Positions 32,771 through 46,200 of a stretch of DNA of 64,000 nucleotides are shown here, piece by piece. Numbering within the stretch: position 1 is the first letter of the stretch; every line of letters starts with the position of its first letter. Origin of the DNA: Basidiobolus meristosporus CBS 931.73 (lineage: Eukaryota > Basidiobolomycota > Basidiobolomycetes > Basidiobolales > Basidiobolaceae); the NCBI GenBank assembly GCA_002104905.1, contig MCFE01000241.1, positions 54,262 through 118,261 on the forward strand, in the 5' to 3' direction. The notes beneath the pieces were generated by a model, which saw only the letters and a program-made list of their open reading frames with translations, had not been told where the DNA came from and did no database searches. The position numbers and the translations under genes were made by a program.

Positions 32771-35700
32771 AGTATACAGTAGCAACAGTGGTATAAGAAA
32801 CACCAATGTAGCGGTATGAAAGTGCCAGAAGGCATATGCAGTGGTGGGGCTGGTATACCCCCCAGAAAGAAGTTTACCCATACAACAGTTAGAGTGCACT
32901 TATACATTCTTTATTATATCAGTATCTACATTGAGGTTTGTCTTCTTTGGGGTAGCCACTGACTTACAGTCTTTCATTAGGTGCTTCTTTAGTATATCTT
33001 TGATATACTTGAAATGTCCTAGGGTGATAATCTATGTACTTCTGTCTATGAAGTAGTTCATTCTTAGTTAGTAACTCAGTTTCCCTACAGTGGGCACTTT
33101 GAATTCTTGAGATAGGTAGGATTTAGTCTCTTCCAATGTTGCTAGGTTATTGGCAGCTATAATAAGATCATCTGCATATAGAGCTAATAGAACTGGATTT
33201 GCTCTATCTGGCTTATGGTATACACTATAGTCAGCAGTAGTCCTTTTGAAGCTTGAAGATCCCAAATAAGAATCTATCTTGCAAGTCCAAGCTCTTAGTG
33301 ATTGTTTGAGACCATATAGAGATTTTTTAAGCTTGCACACCAAATGGGACTGTCTTGGTCAGAAGACCCATCAGGCTGGCTCATATACACATCCTTATCA
33401 TGTTCTCAATTCAAAAATGCAGCTTTTACATCCATTTGATGCACAGAAACCTTGTATTTGGCTGTAATTGCCAATATTAATCTAATTGAATTAAACTTGG
33501 CTACTGGTGCAAAGGTCTCAATATAGTCAAGTCCTTTTGTCTGAGAGTATCATTTGGCCACAAGTCTTGTTTTGCATCTTTCAATTGTACCATCAGCCTT
33601 GTATTTTGTCTTGAAGTCCCATTGGCATCAAATTGATTTTTGGTCAACTGGTAATTTGACCAAGTCCCAAGTTTGATTTTGCATTGGTGCCTGATATTCC
33701 TCTGTCACCATAGATCTCCAAAGCCCTGTCTGAGGGCTACTTATGGCCTCCTTTACAGTCTGGAGCTCACCAATATGGACTGAATAGACATAGGCTAAGT
33801 TTGTACCCTTGTTGATATAGTAATTTGGACTATTTTTTGTCTGGGTAGATCTCTGGGCATTTGATAGAGGAATGATCACTTCTGGGATATTCCCAGGCAC
33901 TGATTTAGGCTGAACTACAGTTTTAAAGTCCTCTGGAGTACAAACTCTTCATTCTTTTACTCTAATTCAGTCCTGACTATTGGTGGACCAGAGATCAATT
34001 TTTTGTTGTCTTCTGATGTCATATTATGTCAAAAATTTGAATATTGCTGAAACAAAATTGCCCTAGACTCCATCAGCTTTTTACTTTGTCATGGTATGGT
34101 CTGTATGGCTTTATTTCACCACAGTTACCCAAAAATGCTCATTTGACACTTTTTAGCTCAATTTTGACTGATTTCCAGCAGGTTTTGTGGCATATGCTGT
34201 GTACCCAAGCATTCTGAGATATTCTGCACTAGGTCTGTATCCATAACATGCGTGAAGCAGAGTAGAGTCTCAAAGTATTCTGCTATAACCCCCATTTTTT
34301 AGATATATAGCAGTAACAACTTATTCTGCCCAAAAATCATGGCATAATTTTTGATCATGGATCATAAATGTTGCCATATCAATTATTGATCTGTATGCAC
34401 ATTCTGCCACTCTGTTTTGCAGTGGGGAGTATTGTACAGTGGCCTATTAACTTATGTTATGAATTTTGCTGAAGCAGTTGATATGTTCTGAGGTGTATTG
34501 TCTGCCATGTGCAGTGCATATTTTTTTGATTATTTCACCATTTTCTCTCTCCACTGTGGTTTAAAGCTACAGTTCTTCTGGCATTCCATGAAGTAGACCC
34601 ATGAGTAACTTGTAGAATCATTGATAAAAGAGACCTAATATTCATCCCACCTGAGGATATATCATGCATATGTCTACACAGATATGAGTTGGGTCCATTT
34701 TTTCTTAGTTTTGATTAACCCAGAGCTCTTGAGCAGTTATCTGGCTTGTTTCCCATATATGCAGGCTTCTCAGTGCTCCAAATCAGCTGGGGACTAATTT
34801 TACTCTCAAAATTAGCCAATCTTTGATCATTTTATGCAAGTCAACAAATTCAATGTGTCAAAATATCCAGTGCAAAGGCATTGGTGTTTCTTCATTTGAG
34901 TTGATTATATTGGCTTCCAGATATAGTGAAATAAGTGAGTTTGTACAGATTCTGATATCTGATACCCAAAGCACTACATGCAACATTTTGATCTGTGATC
35001 CTGCATCCAGAGTTGTCAAAACTGAAACTGAGTCCTTCTGTGGTGGCCTTGCTTGCAGATAAAAGGTTCTTGGCTATATCTGGTTAAAAGAGTATTTCTT
35101 TCAAGATAAGTGGGTGACTTCCTTCAATACTTCTGAAGCTCACTTGGATAGTTCCCACTCCAACTGCATCCAGTGTTCTATTATCACCTGTCAAAGTATT
35201 GAGTAAAATATTCTTTTTGGTGTCTAAAGGGTTGAGATGCTCCAGAGTCACAATACCACATCTGAGAATGCTTCTCTGTGGCTTTATTTATTGCCAATGG
35301 GAAGAGACTATGTTCAGTTGTTGCAGCATATCCATATTTAGGCTTTTCTGCCAGTTATTGCTCTTTTTGAGGCACCAGTCTGATGTGTGTCCATTCCTTT
35401 TGCTGTAGTTGCAAAACATATTGCTGTTGCCTTTAAAGGGTCTTGAGTACCTTCTCTGTAGGTTATCAACGCTTATTAAAGCATTTTCTTCTTCCTACTT
35501 ATAGGTACTGGATTTTCTTGACTCTTAGCCCAGGAGCTGTCCATATACATAATATAAGGTCAAATCTTCAGCTCTGGACTCTGGTTCTAATACAAAACCT
35601 TAATACCTGTCTGTCTAGCTATTCAGGAGGGTAACTATTACATTATCATCAGTTGTTGGTACACCCACAGATTCTATCTGATCAACCAACAGGGTAATTT

Positions 35701-36114
35701 TGTTAGATTATTCATTTTTCTCCTGGCAGCCTCCTTGTAGTAAATAATTCTCATCTAAGATATACTTTCTTAGCAGCTGATCATGACTTATAGTTGTCTT
35801 CTAATATCTTCCAGGCATTCTATACTTCTTTTGCTCTTGAGCATTGAATTAGCAATTTGTCTTTAACATTAAGGCATATGCAATTGAAAGCACTTTATCC
35901 TTTCTTCTGGTACAATAAGGCTTCCTTTCCAACATTCTTAGGATGGCATTCTTCCCCCATAACAATATCCCAATGGCCTCTTTCCTGTAGCAGCATCTTC
36001 ATCTTCACCTTCCACCCATGGTAGTTAGATCCATCCAACTTCTCAGCAAAGAGGAAAATTCCGGTAATAGCAGTAGTACACAGTGTAGACAGTGGCAGCT
36101 TGGGGCTCATAGCC
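32771..36114 (-). pseudogene. Ty1/copia gag-pol remnant (reverse strand)
   Basis: Read on the minus strand from 36,114: Gag (ITGIFLFAEKLDGSNYHGWKVKMKM, 36,080-35,990); a broken zinc-knuckle and protease region (about 35,400-35,200); pre-integrase and integrase pieces (34,950-34,300); a linker (33,900-33,630); and reverse transcriptase (33,630-32,780) with an intact YADDL box near 33,170 and the GHFKYIKDILKKH-like segment near 33,010-32,980. It is truncated at 32,771 by the end of the chimeric element's LTR. It is colinear with, and less scrambled than, the plus-strand copia at 22,212-32,148. It serves here as the reference for that insertion site. Confidence 0.88.
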
Positions 36115-36459
36115 TGTTGCAAGAGTCTTGGTGATATTGGAAGTGATTGGGAGAGCAAGTAGATTATGTGGTATTCATTCAATGATTTATTGAATGTAGA
36201 TGTAGTATTTATACTTTTACATGGCCCTGGCATATCAAGCTTGTATGATATGCTTAGAGCAGTCCCATGAGCTTGTGTGAAAAGTTTGGGGCTGTTTGGA
36301 GAATCTTGATAATTTCCATGTTCAGTGTACCAGATATTTTGGTGCAAATATTCCAGTAAGTCCCTAAAAGGAATTAGGCCAGTGTTCTCTAAGATTTGTA
36401 AGTAATGATCCAAGTGACTAAGTTAGATGAATACTTAGGTTGGATAATGAAATTCTACA
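36115..36459 (-). repeat. Copia family-B 5' LTR (reverse strand)
   Basis: On the minus strand this runs TGTAGAATTTCATT...GACTCTTGCAACA, 345 bp, followed by GGCTATGAGCCCC at the gag start. It pairs with 21,855-22,211. It contains a GTATAAATACTACATC promoter-like box near 36,209-36,224. No 3' partner remains. Confidence 0.85.
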
Positions 36460-36990
36460 ACAGATGGAAGTGTGTCAATTACAGCAGGTGTGCAGATATG
36501 TAGTGATTACTAAGCAGGAGGCCATAATACTTTTTATTCAAACTATATGTGATATACCCATGGCAGTGGTGGGTAAGCAAATCTATAGGGATGAATCTAC
36601 AGTGGAATATATGAGTGCTTCAAGGGGAGGTAGAAAAAGGGCTAGTTACTCACACTGCCACCCTGTGATCTGTACAATAATATTAGTAATACTACAGTGC
36701 CACATCCTCAAAACTCACTTAGTATTGCCCATTATGTCTTGGCTCCAATGTTGCAAGAGGTATATATAGCTGTACTGCTTTATATTCCTCAGTCTGATGT
36801 ATACAGGTCTTGACTAACCAGCCTTGCCATGCATCGTGCCTTTTGGAAGTACTTCAAAATTTGTATGTGCAACATGCTGTAACCTGCCTATGCCATACCA
36901 TGGCCTATACTCATAGCTGATACTCAACCAACGTCTTATCCAATAAAACTCTAAGCTAATATATGGATATCATAAAAATTCCATTAGAAT
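36460..36990 (+). other. CACTA-like 3' fragment and worn repeat at the edge of the transposon region
   Basis: 36,468-36,700 matches, in plus orientation, the 3' part of the transposase region (reverse of about 25,250-25,490; GTCAATTACAGCAGGT, GGAGGCCATAATACTTTTT). 36,711-36,860 resembles 18,100-18,240. Beyond about 36,990 CpG sites become common again and no repeat match is seen. Confidence 0.55.
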
Positions 36991-39900
36991 TTTCGCAGGG
37001 ATGGCTGCTGGGGAGATTTATTGCAGTAGAATTAGATTTGCATCCAGATCATGTCACTTGAAATGATTACTACTCAATACGAGTCCACGTGTTGGTGTAC
37101 TGAAAAGTGATCTCTAATCGGGACTTTTAATCAATCCAAGTTGGATTAGTTCCGAATTTTGCTGGGTATGCCAATTGTGCCCATCAGACCGTTTACCTGG
37201 AAGGATTCCGCGACCGATTTCAACTGAGCGCAGCATCCAGTTGTAACCAAAGCACAGCCTTGCTGGTTCTACTGGATGCATTAACACGTACGATCTGCTT
37301 GGCTCCAAATGAACCGAATGGCGTCCACGCGGATATGTGGTATATAGTGCATCTCAACTATGGGAGCTGGAACGATTCCATGCAAAGGTTCGGCTGGTGA
37401 ATCCAAACCAGTTCTGGCGGTGGCAAGTTGGCCTATGGAACAACGCGAGTCCTTTTTTTGGAAAAATACCAGAATGCTGGATAGCGGTGGCTGATACACG
37501 TGTGCTTAATCCACTGGAACTACTGGGAATATCGAAATGTTGACCGAGGGTTGCCGAAGTTGCATTGCGTGAAGATGATGGATGTGTTTATCTTTAGTTG
37601 GGTATGCGAATAGGTGAAGCTAGACATCCCTGTTCCAACGGTATTGAGTAAATCGGGACCCACGTACGACATCTACAGTTAAAGAAGCATCAGGAGGGAT
37701 GGATTATACGAGTCAAGAAATATGGAATCTAGTTTAGGTACGTGTTTGCACATGGAGTCCATTTAGGGGAGTGAGTGTAGTGGTGGACCGAAATGCTACG
37801 GAGAGCGCATGATATAAACATTCGTAGACTGCGAAAACCATGTAGTGTCGATATGAGGGAAACCGACAAGAGTGTCAGGTAATTGAGCGATGCACCCAAA
37901 AAGCCGGTTAAGTTGAAAGGATCCATTACTGGATTCGAGCAGGTATGTGCCGCTATCGAAAGACAGTCAAGCTTCCTCCCACGTAAGGGAACATCATTTC
38001 AGGAGTGAATTGTATTGTAAGATCGCTTAAAAAAGGTGCAATACATACAAATGCATTGTAGCAAAAGCATCCAGTAAGAGCAGAGTAGGCCGAGTCATCA
38101 TAGGGCTGAATTTCGACATACAAGGTGGCGCCCAACTGGAGCCTGGTTGTCAGATATGTGTACGCGCTCGTTGCATTGATTGGTATCGCATCAGCCGAGT
38201 GTACTGCGCGATGCAATACTACAGACTCGCCCCTAGCGTTCCATACCGAAAAAACCTTTCTCACCGAAAAGAGCCCCTTTGTTTGCTTGTTGGTACTTAA
38301 CCGGCCGCATGGATTCGGTTTCACCTGCCCGGAAATTGGCGAGACCCTTAAGTGATGGCAATCAAGCCAATTTCAGGAGCAAGAAATTGGGCGGTTTGCA
38401 TCTCAATCGCCTCGAATCAATTTGCTGGGTTACTTGGTAGTTGCATCCGAAAATAACCTTGCATCATGTATTAATAACTGATCGTGATTGTTGACGGTAT
38501 TAAATGGTTGATCTTGAACCTGCACCGAAGCCTGCTTACTGGACGCAGCAAACGACGGGCTTCGTAAACACGACATCATCGGCATCAAGATGACATTGTC
38601 AATACAAGCATCCATTAATCTACAAATGGCAACCATTCAGCTCATTTAATGCCTGCTGCCTCCGAAATCCGAATCTTCGCAATCTGCGGAGCTCACATGG
38701 CCATGCAGGAGCATAACGAAGATTGGCTTGTGTGGGCCAAGGGAAACTGGGGCAATCCGTTCAATGGGAAAATCCGTGGTGACTATCCAGTCAGGCACTA
38801 TCCAATAGATTGGGTCCAGCACTCACTAAAATTAGGTGAATCATTAAAGATCATATAAAGTCTTGGATCCTACTGGAAAATCCCCCATGTGATCCGGATG
38901 GTGTTAGATTGAATCATGTATTAGATTTCTTAAGGACATCAATTGATCTTTCGGGAGATACTTTGGGAACTCGTAAGCACACACTATAAACACTGATCCC
39001 TTGCAAGACACGACAGTGTAGCGGCCGACGTAGGCCATTCACTGAGTTCCACCATCGTCTGCATTCCTGCACCTGTCCTACACAAAACCTTAATAGAACT
39101 CGACCCATGATCATATTCAGCAGAGGTTTGAATCAATGGAGATCACCCACGATCATACACCGAATCCACAAGCTCGTAATTACAAAATCCGGTGCTATCA
39201 ACTTCCTATACTGGGAGGCATGTAGAGTTGTTGCATTGTGGAGATCGAACCATTTTAAAAATAGATCGATGAGCACAGCCAAACCCGGGGTCAGTGCGCT
39301 TGGTGGATAAGGTCTCTAGCCCCAACGCTGCTCTATGAGCCCTATGGCATCGGAAATGGTAGCCGGTTTCATGACTTCCATGGCATGTCTCGACTTGCAG
39401 ATTGGAGACATTGGTGCGTCTCCTCCTTGTACCAAGTCCCAGACGGGCGCCTGCTTGATTCGTCGCCTGCCAATGAACTGACGCTCGAAAGAGTTGCTGA
39501 ACTGGCGTGGAAGTGGCTGGGATAGCTGCCCCCAAAGCACCCTGTTTCGCAGGTGCGGGATTAGGTTTTAACCGCAATTTATTTGACTAGAATGGACTCC
39601 GTAAGCAATGTATGAAAAGCCTAGCCCGTTTACACAACACTATTCACACACTTCAAATTCCCACCATTTCTCTGGCGGGGGTACATCATGATCAAGATGG
39701 AGGATATTAATTGTCTATTTCGACTTGGGAAACCAGTAACTAACCTTATACATGCGCCTAGAGTAGCACCACTCCATTACAGCCAGGCTTGCAAAATGAG
39801 ACCAACCACGAATAGATCATTGGCTCTCGTGGATATACTGGAGTTTTGCTTTATCTATTCCCAATTTTGGCAATAATAACCTTGTGTTCCCAATTTGGTT

Positions 39901-40297
39901 CAGTGACAATCCAAACATGGGTATTGGAGAGTAGATCATTGTGACAGCAATTGTGCGATATCGCAACCTACACACGAATACAATACACTAATGAGCACCA
40001 ATAAGGCACAGCATTCCCTCTTGACGAATTGCTTCGAACACCTTCTGATCCTTTGGTTACTTACGGCATTATTGGTGGAAGCATGGTGTGTACACCCATA
40101 TTAGATATAATTGCTTCCACTTTGTTGGAACATGGCTTAGCCATTGAGTGTATTTAAGGCGAGCATTACTAGGGGTGTTGGGTATACAGTACATTGCATT
40201 TTTTACCATCGAGTTGGAAGAGTAATTTGCTTTAGATCATTGAACAACCCGAAGATTGAGCTTTGTGCGCATTCCTACAACTACTTCCTGAAGCAAT
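36991..40297. other. Intergenic region upstream of the NRPS gene
   Basis: About 3.3 kb have normal CpG content, in contrast to the AT-rich transposon region on the left. Only short, unconvincing open frames occur, the longest 123 codons. One at 38,125-38,355 starts with a hydrophobic stretch, but I see no supporting features. No transposon family of the window recurs here. I see no tRNA, rRNA or other conserved structure. The right end contains the presumed promoter of the NRPS gene. Confidence 0.6.
40151..40158 (+). promoter_or_regulatory. Possible TATA box of the NRPS gene
   Basis: TATTTAAG lies about 140 bp upstream of the proposed start codon (40,298). Position and sequence fit a fungal TATA element. 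No other element could be tied to a known regulator. Confidence 0.3.
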
Positions 40298-43200
40298 ATG
40301 CATACATTCCAAACTCCAAGCAAGCCCGCCCAGGTAAGGATTCGAAGTCTTGAGTGTCCGGCCATGTGGTTCACTGGGACGGCAGAGAATCGTGGCTCCT
40401 AACAAACGTGATTTCATTTTGCTAGACTTTAGAGAGCTACCGCAGCGATGTCAGTGACGATATCTTTGAAGACAATGCCAGCATCACGACAATTAACTCC
40501 ACGGGAAATCTAGAAAGGTAGGGGAGAAAGTGGTAATGGAATGATCTCCTGTGTATCTAAGCTAATGTTTCTATCAGTGAATTCGATGCTCCCATGTATC
40601 AAGCGCCATCAGAGTCTAGCTCAGAGACTACGCTTCACTCTGTTGAATCATACAACGAAAACAGAGGCTTGAAGATCCAAGACATTAATCAAAAGTACCA
40701 GGCGCCTGCAGGTGCCATCACACCTGTTTCTCGGGAAGCTGCTCTGCTTCCATCATATGCCCAAAAGCGTCTGTGGATTCTTGCCCAGAGCGATGCAGCC
40801 AGCTACGTCCACCATATGCAAACAGCATTCCGCCTGCGAGGCTCTCTCAATCATGATGCTCTGCAACGTGCTTTGAATACAGTGTTTACTAGGCATGAGT
40901 CACTTCGCTCGGTTTTTGTCACTGTTGACGGCCAGCCCGAAGTTCAACTATTGGATCCTAAATCTGGGTTACCAATGTTCACTTATGATCTTCGGGGAGA
41001 GCTAGATGTTGAAAGATGTCTTCAGGAGTTGCGTGCAAACGAAGTTCGGGTACCTTTTGACCTCATAACAGGTCCATTGATTCGCGCACAATTGATCCAA
41101 CTTGCTCACGATGATCATGTCTTCTTGCTGACACAGCATCACATTGTTACTGACGGTTGGTCCACGAGGCTGTTGATTCGTGAGCTGAGTGCACTATACA
41201 CAGCCTACCGCAATGATCAACCCGATCCATTGGTTCCACTCACCCTTCAGTACCCTGACTATGCAGCCTGGCAAAGAAAGTGGCTGAGTGGTGATAGGCT
41301 TCGGGAACAGTGCGAATTCTGGCGCACCGCACTCGCCGGGGCACCTGTGTCAATCACCCTGCCAACTGATCGGCCTCGTCCTTCTCGACAATCATTTGCA
41401 GGAGCTCGGATGCCAGTTCATGTGAATTCGCATACAACGTTCGCGCTTAAACAGCTAAGTCAGCAGAACGGAGTTACACTTTTCATGACACTTCTCGCTG
41501 CATGGAGTGTTGTGCTATCACGGCTTTCAGGACAAGACGATATAGTAATTGGTACGCCAAATGCCAATCGTAACCATCACGAGCTCGAGCAATTGATCGG
41601 CCTCTTTGTGAACACTCTGGTGCAACGGGTTGATCTTTCGGGTAATCCAAACGTGTCAGAGCTACTAAGGCGGATCCATCAATTTTCTGCAGCAGCTCAA
41701 GCACATCAAGATGTCCCATTCGACCAAGTAGTGGAGATTATGGACCAGAAATCACCTCTTCAGCTGATGTTCGGGTGGCAAAACAATGAAGTGGGGGAAA
41801 TGCACCTGCCTGGAATTAGTGTGGCACCTCAAGGGGTGAGCCATGGCGTTGCTACGTTTGACCTAAGCCTTGAGCTCCGCGAAGATAATGATGAAATTAT
41901 CGGCCATCTTGATTACTCAACTTCGATCTTTGATCGATCCACAATCGATAGACAGATCGGGTATTTCCTGGCCACGTTGCAAGCCATGTTTACCGATGCC
42001 ACACAGTCTATCATCAACATAAATTTACTTTCTTCTTCAGAACAAGAGCTTTTGCTGCAAAAATGGAACACTGCTGATGAGCCATACCCAAACCAATTAT
42101 GTATCCATCAATTGTTTGAGGATCAAGTTGCTCGCTCTCCCGATGCCATCGCTATTGTGTCGGAGTCTCAGACATTGACTTATACTCAAGTCAACGAGCG
42201 TGCTAATCGCCTCGCACATCGCCTCATTGATCTTGGAGTCAAACCGGATACTCTTGTTGCTCTCTGCGTTGAGCGATCCCCGGCGATTGTGATCGGTATA
42301 CTGGCCATCTTGAAGGCCGGTGGTGCCTACTTGCCACTGGATCCAGTGTATGCTAGTGAACGACTGAACGATATTATTTCCGATGCGTCGCCCTCCATTC
42401 TCTTGGCGGATAAGCATGGTCGCAATACTATTGGCGAGGAATCACTCGCTTCGCTAACTGTGATCGATCCCAACGCAGAGTTGGAGGGCTGCCCCTCTGT
42501 AAACCCACAGGTCTCTAGCCTGACCTTGGACAATCTCATCTATATCATCTACACCTCTGGATCCACCGGCAAGCCAAAGGGCGTGATGGTGAAGCATGCC
42601 CACGTCACCCGCCTGTTTGATACGACGGCTCCCTGGTACCAGTTCAACCAAAAGGATGTCTGGTGCTTGTCTCACTCCTACAGCTTTGACGTATCCGTGT
42701 GGGAGCTATGGGGAGCACTTCGCTACGGCGGAAAGCTGGTTGTCCCTAGCCAGAACGTGATCCGCTCGCCTGAAGATATGTACCGCTTGATCTGCGAGCA
42801 AGAAATCACCGTTCTGAATATGACTCCAAGCTCCTTCAAGCCGCTGATTGGTTGCCAAGCGCAGAGTGAACTCAGTGATCGGCTGCGCTTTGTGATCCTT
42901 GCTGGTGAAGCGCTGGAGCCAGCTATTTTGCAACCGTGGTACGCCACGCGCTCCGAGGATTCACCCAAAATAGTGAACATGTATGGGCCCACCGAAATCA
43001 CCGTGTACGCCACCTATCGCGTGATGAAGGCACAGGATTGCTCCCAAGCCGTCAGTCCCATCGGTGTCAGGCTTCCGGATCTGACCACCTATATTCTGGA
43101 TGCTCAGGGTCGCCCTGTGCCTTTGGGTGCTGTTGGGGAGCTGTGTATTGGTGGTGCCGGCGTCACTTGCGGATATCTTCACCGGCCAGAGCTGACGGCC

Positions 43201-46200
43201 GAAAAGTTCCCTCTTGACCCATTTAGCAAGAAACAGGGTGCCCGCATGTACAGGACTGGGGATCTTGTCCGATACTTGTCTGATGGCAGTATCATCTTCC
43301 TGGGTCGTAACGATGACCAAGTCAAGATCCGTGGATTCAGAATTGAGCTTGGTGAGGTTGAGGCACGTCTTGTTGACCATCCCCTCGTGAAGGAAGCAGC
43401 GGTGCTAGCCCTCGGCAATGGTACGGATAAGCGCCTGGTTGCCTATGTGGTCGCTGAGCAGAGCGAAGGTCTCGCTCATTTGCTGCATTCTCATGTTGCC
43501 GAGAAATTGCCGGACTACATGACACCAACAGCATATGTTCGCATGGACAGACTTCCACTGACAGCTAATGGCAAACTCGACCGTCGCGCACTTCCCGAGC
43601 CGGATAGAGACTCCCTTGTCAGTCAGACATACGAAGCCCCTGTGGGCGAGACGGAAACTGCCTTGGCACGCATCTGGGAGGAACTGCTCAACATCAAACA
43701 AGTTGGGCGCCATGACAACTTCTTCATGCTTGGTGGTCACTCTCTACTCGCTGTTCAGCTGATTGAGCGCCTTCATCACAATGGGCTGGGTCTGTCAATT
43801 CGTGCACTGTTTGAGACACCGACCTTGAGTGTACTTGCCCAATCTCTTAATTTAGACCCTATTGCAGTAGCAGCGGCGGCAGAAGCACCATCAAACCTCA
43901 TTATGCCTGACACTACTCAAATTACCCCGGAAATGCTACCACTCATCGACTTGACTCAGTGGGAAATCGACCATATCGTCAATCAAGTCGAAGGAGGAGT
44001 AAGTAATATCCAGGATATCTACGCTCTCACTCCATTGCAAGATGGTATGCTCTTCCATCACATCATGGCAACCAAGGGCGATCCTTACCTTATATATGTT
44101 ATCATGAATTTTGATAACAAAGCTATACTCGATCGCTACTTGGATGCTGTGCAGAAGGTAGTTGATCGCCACGATGTCTTACGAACGGGCATCATGTGGG
44201 AAGGTCTATCCAACCCTGCTCAGGTTGTATTGCGCCACGCGACACCCTTAGTTACCGAACTTGCATTGAACTCAGCAGATGGTCCAATTACCGAGCAACT
44301 CATAAGGCGCATTGATCCTCGTGAGCATCGTATAGACTTGACCCAAGCTCCATTGACTCGTTTCATCATTGCCCAGGATGCTGATGGTCGTTGGGTAGCT
44401 GCTCAATTGCTACACCATACGATTGGTGATCACTCCACTTTTGAAGAAATGAACCACGAAATTGAGGCATTCCTTGGAGGCCGAGGAGGTTTGCTGCCAG
44501 CACCATCTTCATTCCGTAATCTCATTGCACAAACACGCGCAGGACCAAGCGTAGAAGAACATGAGCAGTTTTTTACCAAGATGCTTAGCGGGATTGAGAC
44601 ACCTGCGTTACCGTTTGGACTTTCGGATGTTCATGGTGACGGTTTGAACATCACCGAAAACTACCGTTTGTTGCCTCAAAACCTGAATAATCGCCTGCGC
44701 AGCCTTGCCAAATCGCTGGGAGTCAGTCTTGCGAGTTTGTGTCATCTTGCATGGGCTGGGGTGGTTGCACGAACCAGCGGTCAACAACAAGTTGTGTTTG
44801 GTACTGTGCTCCTGGGACGTATGCAGGCTGGATCAGTGATAGATCGCGCAATGGGTTTGTTCATCAACACATTACCCATACGCATAGATATGGAGAATTC
44901 CAGTGTTGAAGATACTCTCCGCCAAACCCAAATTAGTTTGGCAGCCCTGCTTGAGTATGAGCATGCATCATTGGCAGTGGCACAGCAATGTAGTAGCGTT
45001 CCAGCCGGCATTCCACTTTTCAGTGCCGTGCTGAATTATCGCCATAACAACAAAAAACTCGCAGAAACCACAAAAATGGAGGGGGTAGAGTTCGGCCATG
45101 AACAGGAACGCACGAACTATCCATTCTTAATGAACGTTGAGGATTCTGGGGACTCTTTAGGCTTGACTGCCCAGATCATTCAGTCATTTGATTCGGCTCA
45201 CATCAACGAGTACATGCAGCAAGCGTTGCAAAATCTGGCCGATGCGTTAGAGTTCACCCCGAAGATGCCAGTTAACGAACTTGAAATAATGCCAGTGGAC
45301 GAGCGCAACCTGTTGCTTCATTCGTGGAACACAACTGACGAAATCTACCCGGACCAGTTGTGTATCCATCATCTCTTTGAGCAGCAGGTCTCTCGATCCC
45401 CCGATGCTGTGGCTATTGTGTATGAATCCGTAACCCTGACCTATGCTGAGGTCAACGCATGCGCCAATCGCCTGGCGCATCACCTCATCGCCGTTGGAGT
45501 CAGACCTGACACTCTTGTGGCGATCTGTGTGGAGCGCAGCCCGGCCATGGTCGTAGGCCTGCTGGCGATCCTGAAAGCCGGTGGTGCCTACGTTCCACTC
45601 GATCCAGTGTATGCAAGTGAGCGCCTTGGCCACATCCTCAAGGATGCGGCACCCATTGCTCTGCTTGCCGATGCAGCAGGCTGTGCCGCACTTGGCAAGG
45701 CTGCTATTGCTTCATTGACTGTGATTGACCCGAATGAAGTACCTGATTTGCCAGCCACCAACCCGCATATCCTTGACCTTACCTCCGAGCATCTTGCTTA
45801 TCTGATCTACACCTCTGGCTCCACTGGTACACCCAAGGGTGTAATGATTCCTCACAGCGGCGCGTGCAACTACTTGCACTGGGCAGTGCAAACGTACGCA
45901 CCTAAGCAAGGCTCTGTGGTATCATCATCACTCTCCTTCGACGCGACCGTTACCAGCTTGTGGACCCCGCTTCTTTATGGTAGCACTGTGACACTACTGA
46001 AGTCAGGCGATGAAATGGTGGCACTGGAAGCCTACGTGCGCCAAGCACAGGGTGAGGGCTTGCTGAAGATCACCCCAGCCCACCTTGACCTGATGGGTCG
46101 ACGCCTACAGGCAGATGGAGCGAAAACGCGAGTGGATACGTTCGTAGTTGGTGGAGAAGCGCTGAGTCCTTCGACAGTAGCACTTTGGCGCAGCATTCAG

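Noticed and set aside
38125-38355. 76-codon frame with a signal-peptide-like start
   Set aside because: It is short and isolated, with no introns or neighbours that support it. Such frames are expected by chance in this CpG-normal spacer.
39206-39577. 123-codon reverse frame upstream of the NRPS
   Set aside because: The composition is irregular (Arg/Ala/Pro-rich), overlapping alternative frames are equally open, and no domain is recognisable.
40594-40596. ATG at 40,594 as the true start of the NRPS
   Set aside because: It is possible, but coding without stops continues upstream through two well-formed introns and the C domain is preceded by a longer acidic leader. I prefer 40,298 as the start, with moderate confidence.
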